From Undaria pinnatifida (taxonomy: Eukaryota > Sar > Phaeophyceae > Laminariales > Alariaceae), in NCBI GenBank assembly GCA_012845835.1, contig JABAKD010000015.1, positions 7,035,974 through 7,099,973 on the forward strand: a stretch of DNA of 64,000 nucleotides. Direction: 5' to 3'. The notes beneath the pieces were generated by a model. The model was not told the DNA's origin. It did no database searches and was given only the letters and a program-made list of their open reading frames with translations. Positions within the stretch are counted from its first letter, which is position 1. Every line of letters begins with the position of its first letter. Positions 46,142 to 57,345 of the stretch are shown one piece after another. A program made the translations under genes and the position numbers.

Positions 46142-48162
46142 ACATTGGTCGTGAATAATACAACAACCAAAGACGATATGTTACGTATAGCAATGGAAAA
46201 ATATGGCTACAACGAAATGCGGAAGTGAGAAGACAATCAGAACGATCGGGGAAAGCGTGACTACAAAAACAACACTACACGCTGCCGTTGGCGGGCTCCT
46301 ACGCTCCTATGCATTTTTTTTTCGTGATTTTCAGGGTTACGGTTCTACCACCAAAACCAATCTCATTCTAATCCCCAAGTATTGTGTGCCCGAAGCGGGG
46401 ATGTAGCTGTAAAGCCGTTGAGCGTGACTAGCTAACTATAAGCGACGGCACATATGTGGTTGCTGTTTTACACTGCCGGTAGGCGCGCACGCATAAACGC
46501 ACTCGTTAGGCAAACATACCGTAACTGACACAATATATCACCCGTACATAAGAAATCACCCCCCCCCCCACAGGATACGACACCCCGGTGATAATTTTGG
46601 GCGTTGCTGACAAACCATCGATTTATCACCCACCCCGTTGATATCGTAGTGTAGATTTGTGGCTTGTGGCTTCGATTTTTGGTCGTGGTGTCTCTGCGTA
46701 GCTTTTTTTTGGTCGTACCGATAGGGAGGTAGGTAGCAGCAGCCCACTTTTGTGTGGAGGCAGAGCGGATGGCGCAGCCACCGCCTCGTATCATTATGCG
46801 AGTTAACGTGAGAACAACAACAATTATATCGGGCGAGGTACCTTCGATTTAGGTATATTTTATTTTTTTATGCTCCAATCCAAGCCCGTATTTTGTTCGA
46901 AACCTTCTTCGGTGTTGAAGGGGTTGAGTCATCGCCGAGGTCATGTGCTAAGGAGTTTCGTCACCTAGGTTGGGCCCCTTTGTTTTTCCACAACCCGGTA
47001 TCACAGGTAGGTACCTACAGCAGGAGTGCGGGGCAGCTGCATGTGTTCGTGCAGGCATACCACACCCTTTCAAGTGTGCGGCAGCAGCGGTTGAACTGTT
47101 ATCACACCCGCTTTTACCACACACCCAAACACACCCTGTGGGTGTTCGGACGTGCTATCACACCCCCTTTTTATCACCCCCCCTCATTTATCACATCCCC
47201 AAACACACCTTGTGTGGGTGTTCGGACGTCCTATCACACCCCCTGGTTTATCACACCCCCCTCGGGACCCCCTGCGAGCTGCACTTTATCACCCGGGGTA
47301 CACAATATATCACGCCCCCCACAAGATACCACGCCCGGTGATAATACTTTTGAATCCCAAAGTGTTATTACCGGGGTGTGTTATCTTGTTTCAGTTGCGG
47401 TAGGCATCGGACAAGATTGGAGGACCCAGAATTGCGCGGGCACCAAGCTGTATTTTCCGCGGCAACTACGTACTATTGCAGTGTTTTCTGCAGCAGAAGC
47501 GTCTAGCCACGTACTATTGCCGCCCAGTGCAGCGCAGGAATTGCAGGGTAAACGTACCAGCACCCCCTTGTTTCCCGTTGATAGGTACCATACATGCCTC
47601 TAGACGTGCACTGTTGACAGCTAGCTTTACCGGTCCAGAGGCAGGCATTGCGCGGGCACCAAACCGTGTTTTCTGCGGCAGTAGCGTCGAGCCACGTACT
47701 ATCGCCGCCGAGTGCGGCGCAGGAATTGGAGGGTAAATGTACCAGTACCCCTTTGTTTCCCGTTGATAGGTACCATATATGCCTCTGGACGTACACTGTT
47801 GACAGCTAGCTTAACCGGTCCAAAGGCAGGTCGTTTCGTATATTTGTCGTCGAGTGCTGTGCTGCATGCATCGTAGTTTTCGCACAAAGATGTGTCTAGC
47901 AATGCGGCACAACATTCAGCGGATAGTTCATGTGATTTTGAATATTTAAGTAGCTATATAGCTGGCGGAGCCACGTTGCTTGGTTGTGTTCGTCATCCCA
48001 ACATCCTGCTACTAGACACCCCAGTTCCGATAGTACTCCCGACTCTACTTCGCACCAGTAATCTTGTCACAAGCATCGGTCAATCGACTATGGCCTTTGC
48101 GCTCGCGATCCGTGTAGGTGACACCACACATCGCGATTGGGCGGAGCGTTCCTGTATCGGCT
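46142..48162. repeat. Gene-free stretch with local tandem repeats
   Basis: TATCAC-CCCC repeats with an ~81-bp unit (CCCAAACACACC ... GTGTTCGGACGT) lie at 47105-47340. A ~185-bp unit (GCGCGGGCACCAA ... CCCGTTGATAGGTACCATA ... GACAGCTAGCTT) is present twice at 47436-47830. The + frame 46893-47603 that crosses them is not a recognised protein. Confidence 0.8.
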
Positions 48163-48276
48163 ATGTCGAGCAAGCTCGAGGCGGCCGCCGCCAAGACCGT
48201 CGTCGCGGACACCGCTGTACATGACGGCATCATCGGCGAGATGGTCGGCGAGAGAGACCAGGAGGTGCGCCGTTAC
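48163..48276 (+). CDS. Candidate first exon, unidentified
   Basis: ATG at 48163 opens 38 codons with strong G/C at third positions (MSSKLEAAAAKTVVADTAVH ... GEMVGERDQEVRRY), ending at GTGTCAGT. Codon bias and helical, charged composition suggest real coding sequence. It lies 1.05 kb before the PA14 exons on the same strand, but it has no signal peptide, so a link is unproven. Confidence 0.35.
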
Positions 48277-49321
48277 GTGTCAGTTATTATTATTTTTTTT
48301 AACTTGGGTTATTGATGGAGATTTTCGTGTTCTTTGATAAAACGCCGAGGTCGGTTCATGGAAAGACGTGGTTGCGAGGATGCTGAACACGCTAAAGTGA
48401 TGTGAGTAGCACGAACCAGGCAAAACAGTAAAGCACCGGTTCCCAATTGTCAAGGCTTTTTAGGGGTCGGGTCACTTATCGCGGGTCGGGTTGGACCAGG
48501 GTGACCCGACCCGACCCATGAGATTTGTTAACCTCCTGACTCGACCCTACGCAACCCGTGAGATTCCGAACCCCTCCTGACCCGACCCAACTCGACTCGT
48601 GGGATTTGGAAAACGAGATTCAGGTAGGGTGAAGATCCGGGAAAAGCCCCGAAATTTATGGCTTTGTTTCACTTTCCAATATGTGGCGTTTATTTGGGCT
48701 TTCGCTTCGTCCTCGACAACTTTGTGTTTTCAGTTAGAGTCGTGGCTGCTGTCAGAGTCCGCTTCGAGTGTCTTTCTTTTCGTTCTTGAGTATTGTGTAT
48801 TTTTAAGTTGTGTTTGTGATGGGTCTTAAGTTCCATTTCGAGTGCTCGAGCGTACGTTCTGGGGCACCTGCGAATGTCCCAAACTTAAAATTTGCAGTGC
48901 ACTGAACAACTTGAGTTCGGCGGCCGTGGCAACTCTTTGGTCTTAGTTGCGATGTTTGTGGGTTACGTGAGTCATCCGTGTATTTGATAGTATTGGCGCA
49001 AAATTCTCAACATGATACCCCTTCAAAGCACACCGTGACGCTTTTGAGGTTGCATTCACTTCGGTATTGCGCCGTCCTGTTTCGTCGCTTCGATATTAGA
49101 TGCCGTACGTTTGATGTGTTCCCGGGCCCTGGTGGGTCGCGAAACACCTGGTAAATGAATGCGCAAGGCCAAGAATGATAAAAGGCCATGAATCCTGCGG
49201 CAAAGGATCAGCCTCCACCAATCATCAATGCCCACGATATTTACCGTTTGTACCCGCTGCTCGATTGTCGAGCCCTCATTCTGTCTGCTTTATGGCTCAA
49301 CCGCAGACCTCGGTTTCACAG
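48277..49321. other. No gene seen; ~60-bp imperfect repeat at 48480-48610
   Basis: GACCCGACCC-type phrases with GTGAGATT recur in an imperfect tandem at 48480-48610. The rest shows no coding segment that I can support. Confidence 0.4.
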
Positions 49322-51477
49322 TTGCTGCCTGGTGGGCTGGATGCCAAGTTTTGGCAAAACCCGTGGCTGGAGGGCACCCCGACGATCCACAGAGTCGACA
49401 CGGAGGTGAGGCGGCCCCTCTCCACGGCTTGCAGATGACCCGTTCAGCAGAAACTTGTGGGAGCACGGATGCATGGTGTACGGTGTATGGCACTCCTGCC
49501 GACACAGAAGTCAAAATCAACGTCAGGAGCAGGCTGGAGAGCTCAAACACTACTCAAACCTTGCATGTAATACTACGAAGTATTGTATTCTGTTCCTATT
49601 CTAGAATATATTTTACGTAAACAACTCCGGCGCCCCAGTTGGACCTTCTGCTTTGCTTTCGTGAAGTTTTTGGGTGGGAGCTGTCGCGGACAACGAGGCC
49701 ATTATGTAGCATGTTCGACTCTTTGATCGGCCAGACCAGACGTTTTACATATTGAACGCCTGGGCCGTAGATTAGCAGGGCGTCACGACGATTGACAATT
49801 TTGTTTTGCCCTCTGAGCGACAGTGCACCGCCGCCCACCACACGGCACTGAGAACTCTGAGATGTTTAGGTTGCTCTGTGGAGTTTTCTCCAGCTGACTA
49901 CCGAGGTTATCACCGCCATCACATGATTTAACACTCCTTCCCCCCCCGTCTTCGACGGAATGAGAGGCCTAATTGCTGTAAAGGAAAGGTAGCGGGTGCT
50001 ATACTCGTACTTCATCTTGTGAGATGGGTGATGTGCATCATATATATTGTGCCTATCATCAACTTGTGTGCGTTGGTGGTGTTGTGTAAAGTAGGTGGCA
50101 CCTCTGATAACACCTCCCCCCCCCCCCCCTCCCCCCCCCCCTCCCCTTTGCATTTTCTGGCCTCATCAGGTATCCTTTAACTGGGGGCTAAGCCCGGTGA
50201 CGTCATTCGGACCCGGCCCGGTGTCTGCGCGGTGGACGGGAAAGCTTCTCGCTCCAGCCACGGAGACCTTCAACGTCTTCGTGAGAGCCCAGGGGGGGGT
50301 GAGAGTGTTTCTCGACCATGACTTGGTCATCGATGCTTGGCAAGGTATGTACTGCGTGCTGTAGGTCCTTGCTTGTGGGGGTAGCTCCTGTTGTAAAGCA
50401 CCGCCGGCCAACTGTGCCAACAAAAGAAGTAGTTCTACCGTTTAAAAACAGCCGGTTCCCTCTTGCAGCAGTTAACACGCTATTCGTCGATCAAGACTTG
50501 AGGAGGCAGGACGCGACAATGACGAATATAACGTCTGATTTTAATTGGCAACTTTCGTCACACTGCTTGCCATGTACGTATCGCGCGGTTGGATGAAGCA
50601 TGTTAAGGAAAGTGGACAGCGCGAGAAAACGCTAGAATGGTCTGTTTTTGTGTTAAACATGCGATCATCAGGACAAACTTTTTCTCACTAACGTCACCGC
50701 CCTTCTAAGCGCATCATAATAACATGGTTACGAACTGCACTCCATATTTCCGTGCTGCTCGGCGGCACCACTGGGGTCGCACCACAGTCTCAACCGGAAT
50801 AAATGGGCAATGCTTTGGCATGATTGTTTTTGGTCTTCGACATTGGCGTTCATTGTGGTATCGATTGGTACCTCGTTTACACTATAGCAGGTTCTTTGTT
50901 GTTGGGAACATTTAGCGCGTACAACGCAAACATGTTCAATAATATACCGGATGGTCGCATCATAACTGGTGTGCATGTGCCACGATCGGTGCGTGTGCCC
51001 TCGGTTGCAGCCTGTTTCTTTAATATTCGCTGGGAAATATTGGCCAAGGTACCTCCGTGCCTAGGCGGATTCTGGGGCTTGAGCCGATAACCTTCAGTCC
51101 AGACTAGAGGAAAGCATAAATTATGTTGTACCCCGTCCATGATGAGCAGTTTCCGAAGCAAGATGCTAGACCTCACGCCATCCAAGCACTCCAGAACGAC
51201 CTTGCGTATAGACTACCTTTGGGTGATTTTTTATCGTCTTCCAGCAGGTTTGTCGTGAACACCCATGGTCTTGTCCACCGGCAAATCCTGGGGAGGACGA
51301 TGTGCCCACAGCGTTTACGGCTTATGGTTCCCGCTCGCTGTACGTGAATCTCGTGTTTGTTGTCCAGAGAATCTGAGGGCAGCCAAAGAGCGGATGGTCT
51401 TGGCCAACCTTGTGGAGGGCACCTACCACGACATCGTCGTAGAGTTTAAGGAGGAGGGAGGTTATTCCAGCATCCAG
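49322..51477 (+). CDS. PA14-domain protein, three exons (incomplete gene)
   Basis: Exon 49322-49405 encodes GGLDAKFWQNPWLEG ... HRVDTE. Exon 50170-50344 encodes VSFNWGLSP ... SARWTGKLLAPATETFNVFV ... VRVFLDHDLVIDAWQ. Exon 51368-51477 encodes NLRAAKERMVLANLVEGTYH-DIVVEFKEEGGYSSIQ. Introns 49406-50169 and 50345-51367 are GT-AG, and the phases agree (0, then 1). Together they give most of a PA14 beta-barrel: the GL-x-A-x-FW start, the RWTG strand, the LDHDLVIDAW strand and the EGTYHDIVVEF strand. PA14 domains usually bind glycans in secreted or cell-surface proteins. The donor at 51478 shows that more exons follow (family next expects L-x-W), but I did not find them. The first-exon acceptor (49321 or about 49306) and the upstream exons are uncertain. 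Confidence 0.85.
50111..50153. repeat. C run in the PA14 intron
   Basis: Two runs of 11-15 C separated by T lie just before the acceptor at 50169. They probably act as part of an unusually C-only polypyrimidine tract. Confidence 0.7.
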
Positions 51478-52583
51478 GTTAGTTTGTTTATCGAGTAATG
51501 CCTCCCTCGTGTCGACGCGGTGTGCCGCGCAATTATCGTTGTAGTGTTGACGCGCCTTTGAACCGACAGCCTAAGTCACGGTTCTAGCGAAAAAGTGTAC
51601 GGACCCGAAGAAGACCCGCGCGGTTCGCGAACAAAATGGATGGCCTGGCACCGTGCTTCGGAAGTGAAATTGCAAAGTTACTGTGCGTTATCTCGTTGTC
51701 GCCGCCGCTTCGAAATATCTAATTGTGAACTGCACTAAACCAGTAGGACACTTTGGAGTATGATTTCGACATAGTAGGTTGTCTTGATATCAAATCGCGA
51801 CGCTGTCTGCAAGGCCTAAACGAGACGTTAATTTCTAGATGCAGCAGAACACAACGTGACAACGTCAACCTGTTTTGTGGTCTGAAATGTATATGGAGCA
51901 TGAAGCGGAAAAAAGTTCGGTCGATGCCACAGTTGTCCAAGAGTTTTAGGCTTTATTTTGTTCTCGCGCCACTCCTTCTGCGCCTTGTTCGCTATTCATG
52001 CACTCGACTTATGTACCCAAACCTCTTCCTAATGATAGTTCGCTTTGCCCAAACAACCGAACTCTCCCCTTCGGCGACCTGCAGGCGACGCGTAGCATTG
52101 TAATATTATCCGTTTGCCCGAGTCTCACTCTTTGATGTATATTCGGCATCCTGTATAACATATTCATCTGTGTCTAACGCGATTGAACTACAGAATAGTT
52201 TCGTTCCACACGTGACATACATTTCAGTTGGGTGCCCTTCTATTTGCGTGAACGGGTGACGCTTATCGCGTTCTCCTTGTCCTGCTGACGCCCTGAGTCA
52301 AAGAAAAACCTTCTCTTCCCGATCCACTCCGTTTTCGCCGGAGCGGTTCGCGCCGGAATCGACGCAGTTTATTGGGCTCCCTCCGCCCATTGCAGTGAAT
52401 CTAGGTGTTTTTTTTTCAACTTGTGATAAGTATTTGATATCTATGGTTTAATGTCGTTGATTTATTAGTATGATGTGAGCTGAGCTCTGCAACGCCTCTT
52501 GAAAAGTCGACATTTTCCACGTTGTGGGAATTCTTATTGGTTGAAATATCCGGAATTCCGCCGTCAGAACAGCAGCCGCTTAA
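51478..52583. other. No further exon identified
   Basis: This is expected to hold intron sequence of the PA14 gene and possibly later exons. None is recognised on the + strand. Confidence 0.35.
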
Positions 52584-53337
52584 GGGGCCGCGCTGGACAT
52601 GCTGCAACTCTTCACAGTATGTACCCTTTTTATTATTTTTTGTAAGGTTTGTCTTATCCGCAGCAGCTATAATATTTCTAGTATATAGTGGCCTATAAAA
52701 CACGCCTTGCGGAAAGCGTCGCACCTCCTGAACCAAACCTGTTGAGGCTGCTGGCCCGATCTTTGAAGAACGCTTACGTTGAGGCCAACATTTGTTTTTC
52801 TATGAGACCAGCACATCACTAAAACGTACGCCTTGTTGTGTTTGCATCCCGTAAGTATAGGCCTGTATTTTTATCAGCCCCGAACCGATACAACCAAATT
52901 ACGGCGGTGGTGCTGTAAAAATGCAGAGCTCCGTTAGAGGCTGGCATTGATCGGAATGCCAGGTTGTCGTTGTCGCCGAAGCTCAATCTGAAGCAACATC
53001 GGTGGCGCGAGCACTCGTACCATTTTCACGTGGACCAATAGACAACAGGGTGGTATTTTAATCTTTAGTCTCCGGGGCGGTTTTTCGGGTTGAAGAATGT
53101 GACGGAGTGATCTGGCAATAGTACAACGCATTGGCGTGAATATTAGCTTTCTTCAAATATCATACAACCTTCTTACAACCTTTTGTTTGGGAGATATGAC
53201 GTTTTCCGTAAGGCGTGTTTCCTACTACTAGAATACATGTACTAGAAATAGTGTAGCTTCTGCTGAAAAACATGTCTAAAAATAGTTTTTGCTCGAAAAA
53301 TAACAAAAATACGAAAATCTATGTCCGGAGTGGCCCC
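52584..53337. mobile_element. 754-bp TIR element flanked by TTAA (piggyBac-like, non-autonomous)
   Basis: TTAA lies at 52580-52583 and 53338-53341. The termini are GGGGCC on both ends, followed by inverted repeats about 170 bp long (GGGGCC-C-C-GGACAT ... TTTCTAGTA-AT ... AAACACGCCTT(A/G)CGGAAA). A four-base TTAA duplication is the mark of piggyBac insertion, although the usual CCY start is not seen. Only short frames occur inside, so it would need a transposase from elsewhere. Confidence 0.8.
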
Positions 53338-53662
53338 TTAAATGGTGACGGTTTCACAAGCGACAACCTTTCCATTGCAGCAGCAAGACAAACACGTTTG
53401 GATGTGATCCTTGTGCGTACTTCCTCGTCACCCGATTGCACGGCAGATGATGTGGAAGAGCGCAACCGTCGCACCCTCCTTGATACCGGCCTCTGCGTTG
53501 TTCTACGCTACGCCGATTTCTCGGTCCTTTTCTAACACCACCATTACCCCTCGAGGAGATGGTCCTCTGCACGGAGAGGGGCTTAGTCGGGTACCCACCG
53601 GGGAGAAATCTCCCATCACCGGACAGGAGAAGGTGTGGGCCGCGCGGAATTGGAATTGAGAC

Positions 53663-54031
53663 ATGCGGCATCCCTTGCGATCGATTGCTGAAATATGTAC
53701 ATGTGGTATCCCATGGCACCGACTGCTCAACGTTATACATATGGATCTTAGTAGCCACCGTGGGCAGCTTGATTTCGTTTCAGTGGAAGCCCAGGTATCG
53801 AACCTAATGAACGTGCCCGTACGATTAGGGAATTCTCTACATACATCATTGGTTGCCCAGATCATTGGCTGCCCAGATATTGTTTCATGTTTTGATCGTA
53901 CCGTACGCCAGGCGAAGGCAGACAGGCACTATGGTGCCGAGATAGCGTGGCACGAACTACCGGCGTTTATATCGAACCAAACCGGAACGAACGATAAATT
54001 CGATTCACCTGACAAACAATATCAGGGTTAG
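53663..54031 (+). other. Unassigned open frame
   Basis: A 122-codon frame with mixed composition and no recognisable domain. A short direct repeat, ATTGG(T/C)TGCCCAGAT, sits in it (53851 and 53866). A minus frame and another + frame overlap its first part. I do not assert a gene. Confidence 0.2.
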
Positions 54032-54122
54032 CTGTAATAATTCGCTGCCGCTTCGGCACATCCACCTTATCTTGGACATCACGCTTGATATCGGTTGTCT
54101 TCTTTGGGTACTGGGCGATGTA

Positions 54123-54512
54123 TCATTGTTGTTGACACAGGCCATATGCGGCCGGGCTAGTGCCAGCTGTTTCCTTGCAGCGTAAAGGACAATGCGTCAC
54201 TAAAGCAATATATGGTAACTTGTTGTTTATGGCAGGATTTGACAACGTGTCACGCACTTCTGCGCTCCAAGCTCGTGTTGTATACTTTTTTCCATCCACA
54301 TGACAACTAGTTTTTTCACGAAGCGATTTTACGATTTCCGACGGCGGCCAAAAACAATGTCTAATTTCCGGGCTCGCGTGCCCTATTTTCACGACTGGTG
54401 CACGTTCCACCGGACGACCCGAATATACCAACAATAGTGTAGATTGCTTTTGACCCGAATACGTGCCAAAGGTAATGTAGGACGTTTTTTTCCCGAAGAA
54501 ATATGGTTTCAC
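54123..54512 (-). other. Unassigned open frame
   Basis: A 129-codon frame with globular-looking composition (VKIGHASPEIRHCFWPPSEI, SCHVDGKKYTTRAWSAEV) and no competing long frame on the other strand. No family is recognised. It could be an exon or part of an old transposon. Confidence 0.3.
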
Positions 54513-54539
54513 GCTTAAGTTCTGCAGGGTTTGCGGATT

Positions 54540-55165
54540 CCGGCTAAGGGTATGGGGGTCTTACAGAACTTCTTCTTCAGAACTTCCAGAAGTTTCGGGT
54601 ACGGGTATGGAAGTGTAACAGAACTTCCAGAACTTCAGGGTATTGTGGCACAGTCATACAGAACTCACAGAAGTTCCGGGCGGGTACAATACTTGCTGTA
54701 CCCGTACCCCGGGTATTGGGGCACGGGGCTTACAGGACTCACAGAAGTTCCGGGTACGGGTATGAAAGTCTTACAGAACTTCCAGAAGTTCTGGGTACGG
54801 GTATGAAAGTCTTACAAAACTTCCAGAACTTCCGGGTATTGTGGCACGGGCGTACAGAACTTCCAGAAGTTCCGGGCAGGTATAAACATGCTGTGCTCGT
54901 ACCCCGGGTCTTTGCGGCACCGGCGTACAGAAGTTTCAGAAGTTCCGAGTAGGGGTATGTGTGTCCTACAGAAGTTACAGAAGTTCTTTGTAGGGTAATA
55001 CCCGTGGTAAATACCCCGGGTATGGTTTTGTGTGTACCCTACAGACAGAACGAAAATGAAAGTTCGGATACGGTTATGAATGTCGTACAGAACTCACAGA
55101 CGTTGCCGGAACGGGTAGGGTTGTACAGAACTCACATAATTCCCGGGTACGGGTAATTCCCGGGT
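54540..55165 (+). repeat. Imperfect ~60-bp minisatellite
   Basis: ACAGAACTTCCAGAA(G/C)TTC(C/G)GGGTA and ACAGAACTCACAGAAGTTCC alternate about ten times with CGGGTATG spacers. The + frames across it are repeat artefacts. Confidence 0.9.
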
Positions 55166-55780
55166 AAATGCCCGCCTCAAAAGGGGCGAAAAAACAACAA
55201 ATTGACTTGTCAAAAAAAGACACAATAGTCAACGCATTTCCAATTACTGCGATTGGCATACTGCATACACTGATGCACTCATAGGAAATAACACATACTG
55301 GCAAGCAACATATACGTAGCATTGTAGCCCATTTTTGTTGTTCGTGCTTTCGTTCACTAACCCCGTTGTTTGTTTTGGTGCTGTGTTCCACAAATTTCAC
55401 AATAAGAACCTTTCCAACTTCCCAAGACACGACTTCCGCGGTGACAGGTTTTCCTCCCAAATTACCGTACTCTGTTGCTCAAGAATAAAACTTTGCAATA
55501 AAACTGATGCTACTGCATATTGAATACCAGGTATAACTATAGTATTACTATGGCAAGCCCGAAAATCCTTCCAACCGAGAACAAAAGCAAGAAGAAGGCA
55601 TATCAATGCCGATCACAGCAACTACTATAATAATTACAAGTATCTAACAAGAATTATTCGAGCATTATTTACTATAATAATTTCAGTCATCTAATAAAAG
55701 TACTTTCTACAAGAATATGATACCACTATACCTGGTAATAATTGCAATTGTATCGTATTATCTTGTAAAAAAACTCGTAA
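55166..55780. other. No gene seen
   Basis: AT-rich stretch. A (C/T)-AATAATT(A/T)-C-AGT-ATCTAA phrase is repeated near 55625 and 55674. No coding sequence is supported. Confidence 0.4.
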
Positions 55781-56549
55781 GGCCATTTCTTATGCAGTCG
55801 GATTTGTCAGTCGAAAACGGCCTTTTTCGACTGAAGCCCAAATCGGGCTTTCTTACGCAGTCGAAAAAGGGCTTTTTCGACTCAACTTGTTTCGACTGAG
55901 AATTCCGACTGGCGGATCCAGTTGAAAAACTCGACTCCAGTCGAAAAACTCAGTCGAAAAAGTTTTACACGTTTTTTGAACCGATCGCATCGCTCATCCC
56001 ACCACCAAACACACACCCACACGGCCACACGGCCACACACCAATACCAGGCACCACACTGCAGTATAGTACAAGGCGCTGACGCTGGCTTGGCTATCCCT
56101 GCTGTTGCTTCTCGCAGCAAGTCAGCGTGGCGCATTCCTAGTTCCGCGCGCCAGCAGCGTGTATCACACGACGGCAGCAGCGCGCGGTCTCGATCCCATG
56201 CTGCCAACAATGGCTGCGCCTGCTGTAGCTTTGGCGGCTCTCGGCTGAGTGCAACTCCACGAACGTAGCTTTGGAGGCTTTCGGCTAAGCCCAAAGCCAC
56301 CAACTCGCTGGGACGAAGGTTCGTCGAGCCATTGCTCGCGGAGACAGCGCGAAGCACAGAGCTGCCAACCGATTTCGCCTGCTGCACAGCAGTACTCCCT
56401 CACACCAACCGCCTCTAGGAAGAGCACAAAAACTATAAAATCAACTCGACTGACGATAAAAAGAAGGACCAGAAGAATCCAGTCGAAAAAAAGTCCAGTT
56501 GAAAACGGCCGTTTTCGACTGTAGGAATCCGACTGCATAAGAAATGGCC
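55781..56549. mobile_element. 769-bp TIR element with AGTCGAAAA motif arrays
   Basis: The ends GGCCATTTCTTATGCAGTCG are inverted, perfect for about 24 bp, then continue imperfectly to about 53 bp. Within 170 bp of the left end and 70 bp of the right end, CAGTCGAAAA or its complement occurs about ten times. Some are arranged as hairpins (55809-55833 and 55859-55885). No clear target duplication is visible and no transposase is encoded. It is MITE-like, superfamily unknown. The middle (56050-56440) is not repetitive and may be captured DNA. Confidence 0.8.
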
Positions 56550-56733
56550 CAAGTATACAAAAAGGCCCACCGGGTTCCAACTATTATACAAAGAGGCCCA
56601 ACGACTTACAATTTTTTGAGCTTACAAGAACAAATGCAAACGTTACTTCGAATCCCACCAACAAAACTGCCGAAAAAGACACACGAATACTAATCTACAA
56701 GTAGAATAGCTGCAGCAAGAACAGTAGTTTCGC

Positions 56734-56957
56734 TTATGAGCGAATTAAATACGAACAGGTGCTACTGCTGTGAGCTAGTATCAATAGTGGCCCCCAGCCC
56801 CCCAGCTCTCCAGCCTTCTTCAGCCCTCGTTCAAGCCCATGTGGATCAGAGACCTTGCAAGTCCACAGGTCCAGCCCGTAGTGGACGATGGCGAGCGTGG
56901 CCTTCTTGATCTCCTCCTGCATGTTACCGACAACCACGCGCGAGGACGGCAGTTGTC
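56734..56957 (-). pseudogene. Transposase-like fragment (possibly hAT)
   Basis: The minus frame reads SRVVVGNMQEEIKKATLAIV-HYGLDLWTCKVS with strong G/C third positions, unlike the AT-rich surroundings. The D-x-W-T phrase resembles the first catalytic region of hAT transposases (D-x-W-T-S). The fragment ends near a GT after TGCAAG and starts next to repeat X, so it is truncated. The family call is weak; the coding look is stronger. Confidence 0.3.
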
Positions 56958-57021
56958 GACAAAATAATGACGATGTTTATGCCTTTGCTTGTATGTGGAA
57001 CTACTGTACTACAGTATAAAC

Positions 57022-57345
57022 ATATATAAAATCATTCCTTGGTGTCATGGACTTTGGTCCGGAGTTTTTTGTCTCGGCCTAAGTATGCGATTCGCGGAAC
57101 TGGAATTCTCGGTCGAATATGGCTTGATTCGAGCGCCGCCTTCGGGGGGCGGCTCCAACGCCCCTCGCCCTGCCGTGTCCGTTCCGCACATCGACGTGAA
57201 CGCGGACGGGCGCCGAGCGAGACGAGCGAGTGTCGAGGAGGAATTTTGGAAAAATTGTTGAATCTTAATGGCTGCAACGCCTGAATGATTTACAAAATTG
57301 GCATCATTTCCGAACGGTACGTGATAATGTTTGGAATTTTGCGTA
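57022..57345 (+). repeat. 330-bp repeat X, left type (block II)
   Basis: It starts TATATAAAATCATTCCTTGG and keeps the same 58-codon frame from 57085 as block I. It is clearly closer to 35394-35735 than to 61985-62335. Confidence 0.9.

Noticed and set aside
46893-47603. 236-codon + frame
   Set aside because: It runs through TATCACACCCC and 185-bp repeats, and the protein is not recognisable.
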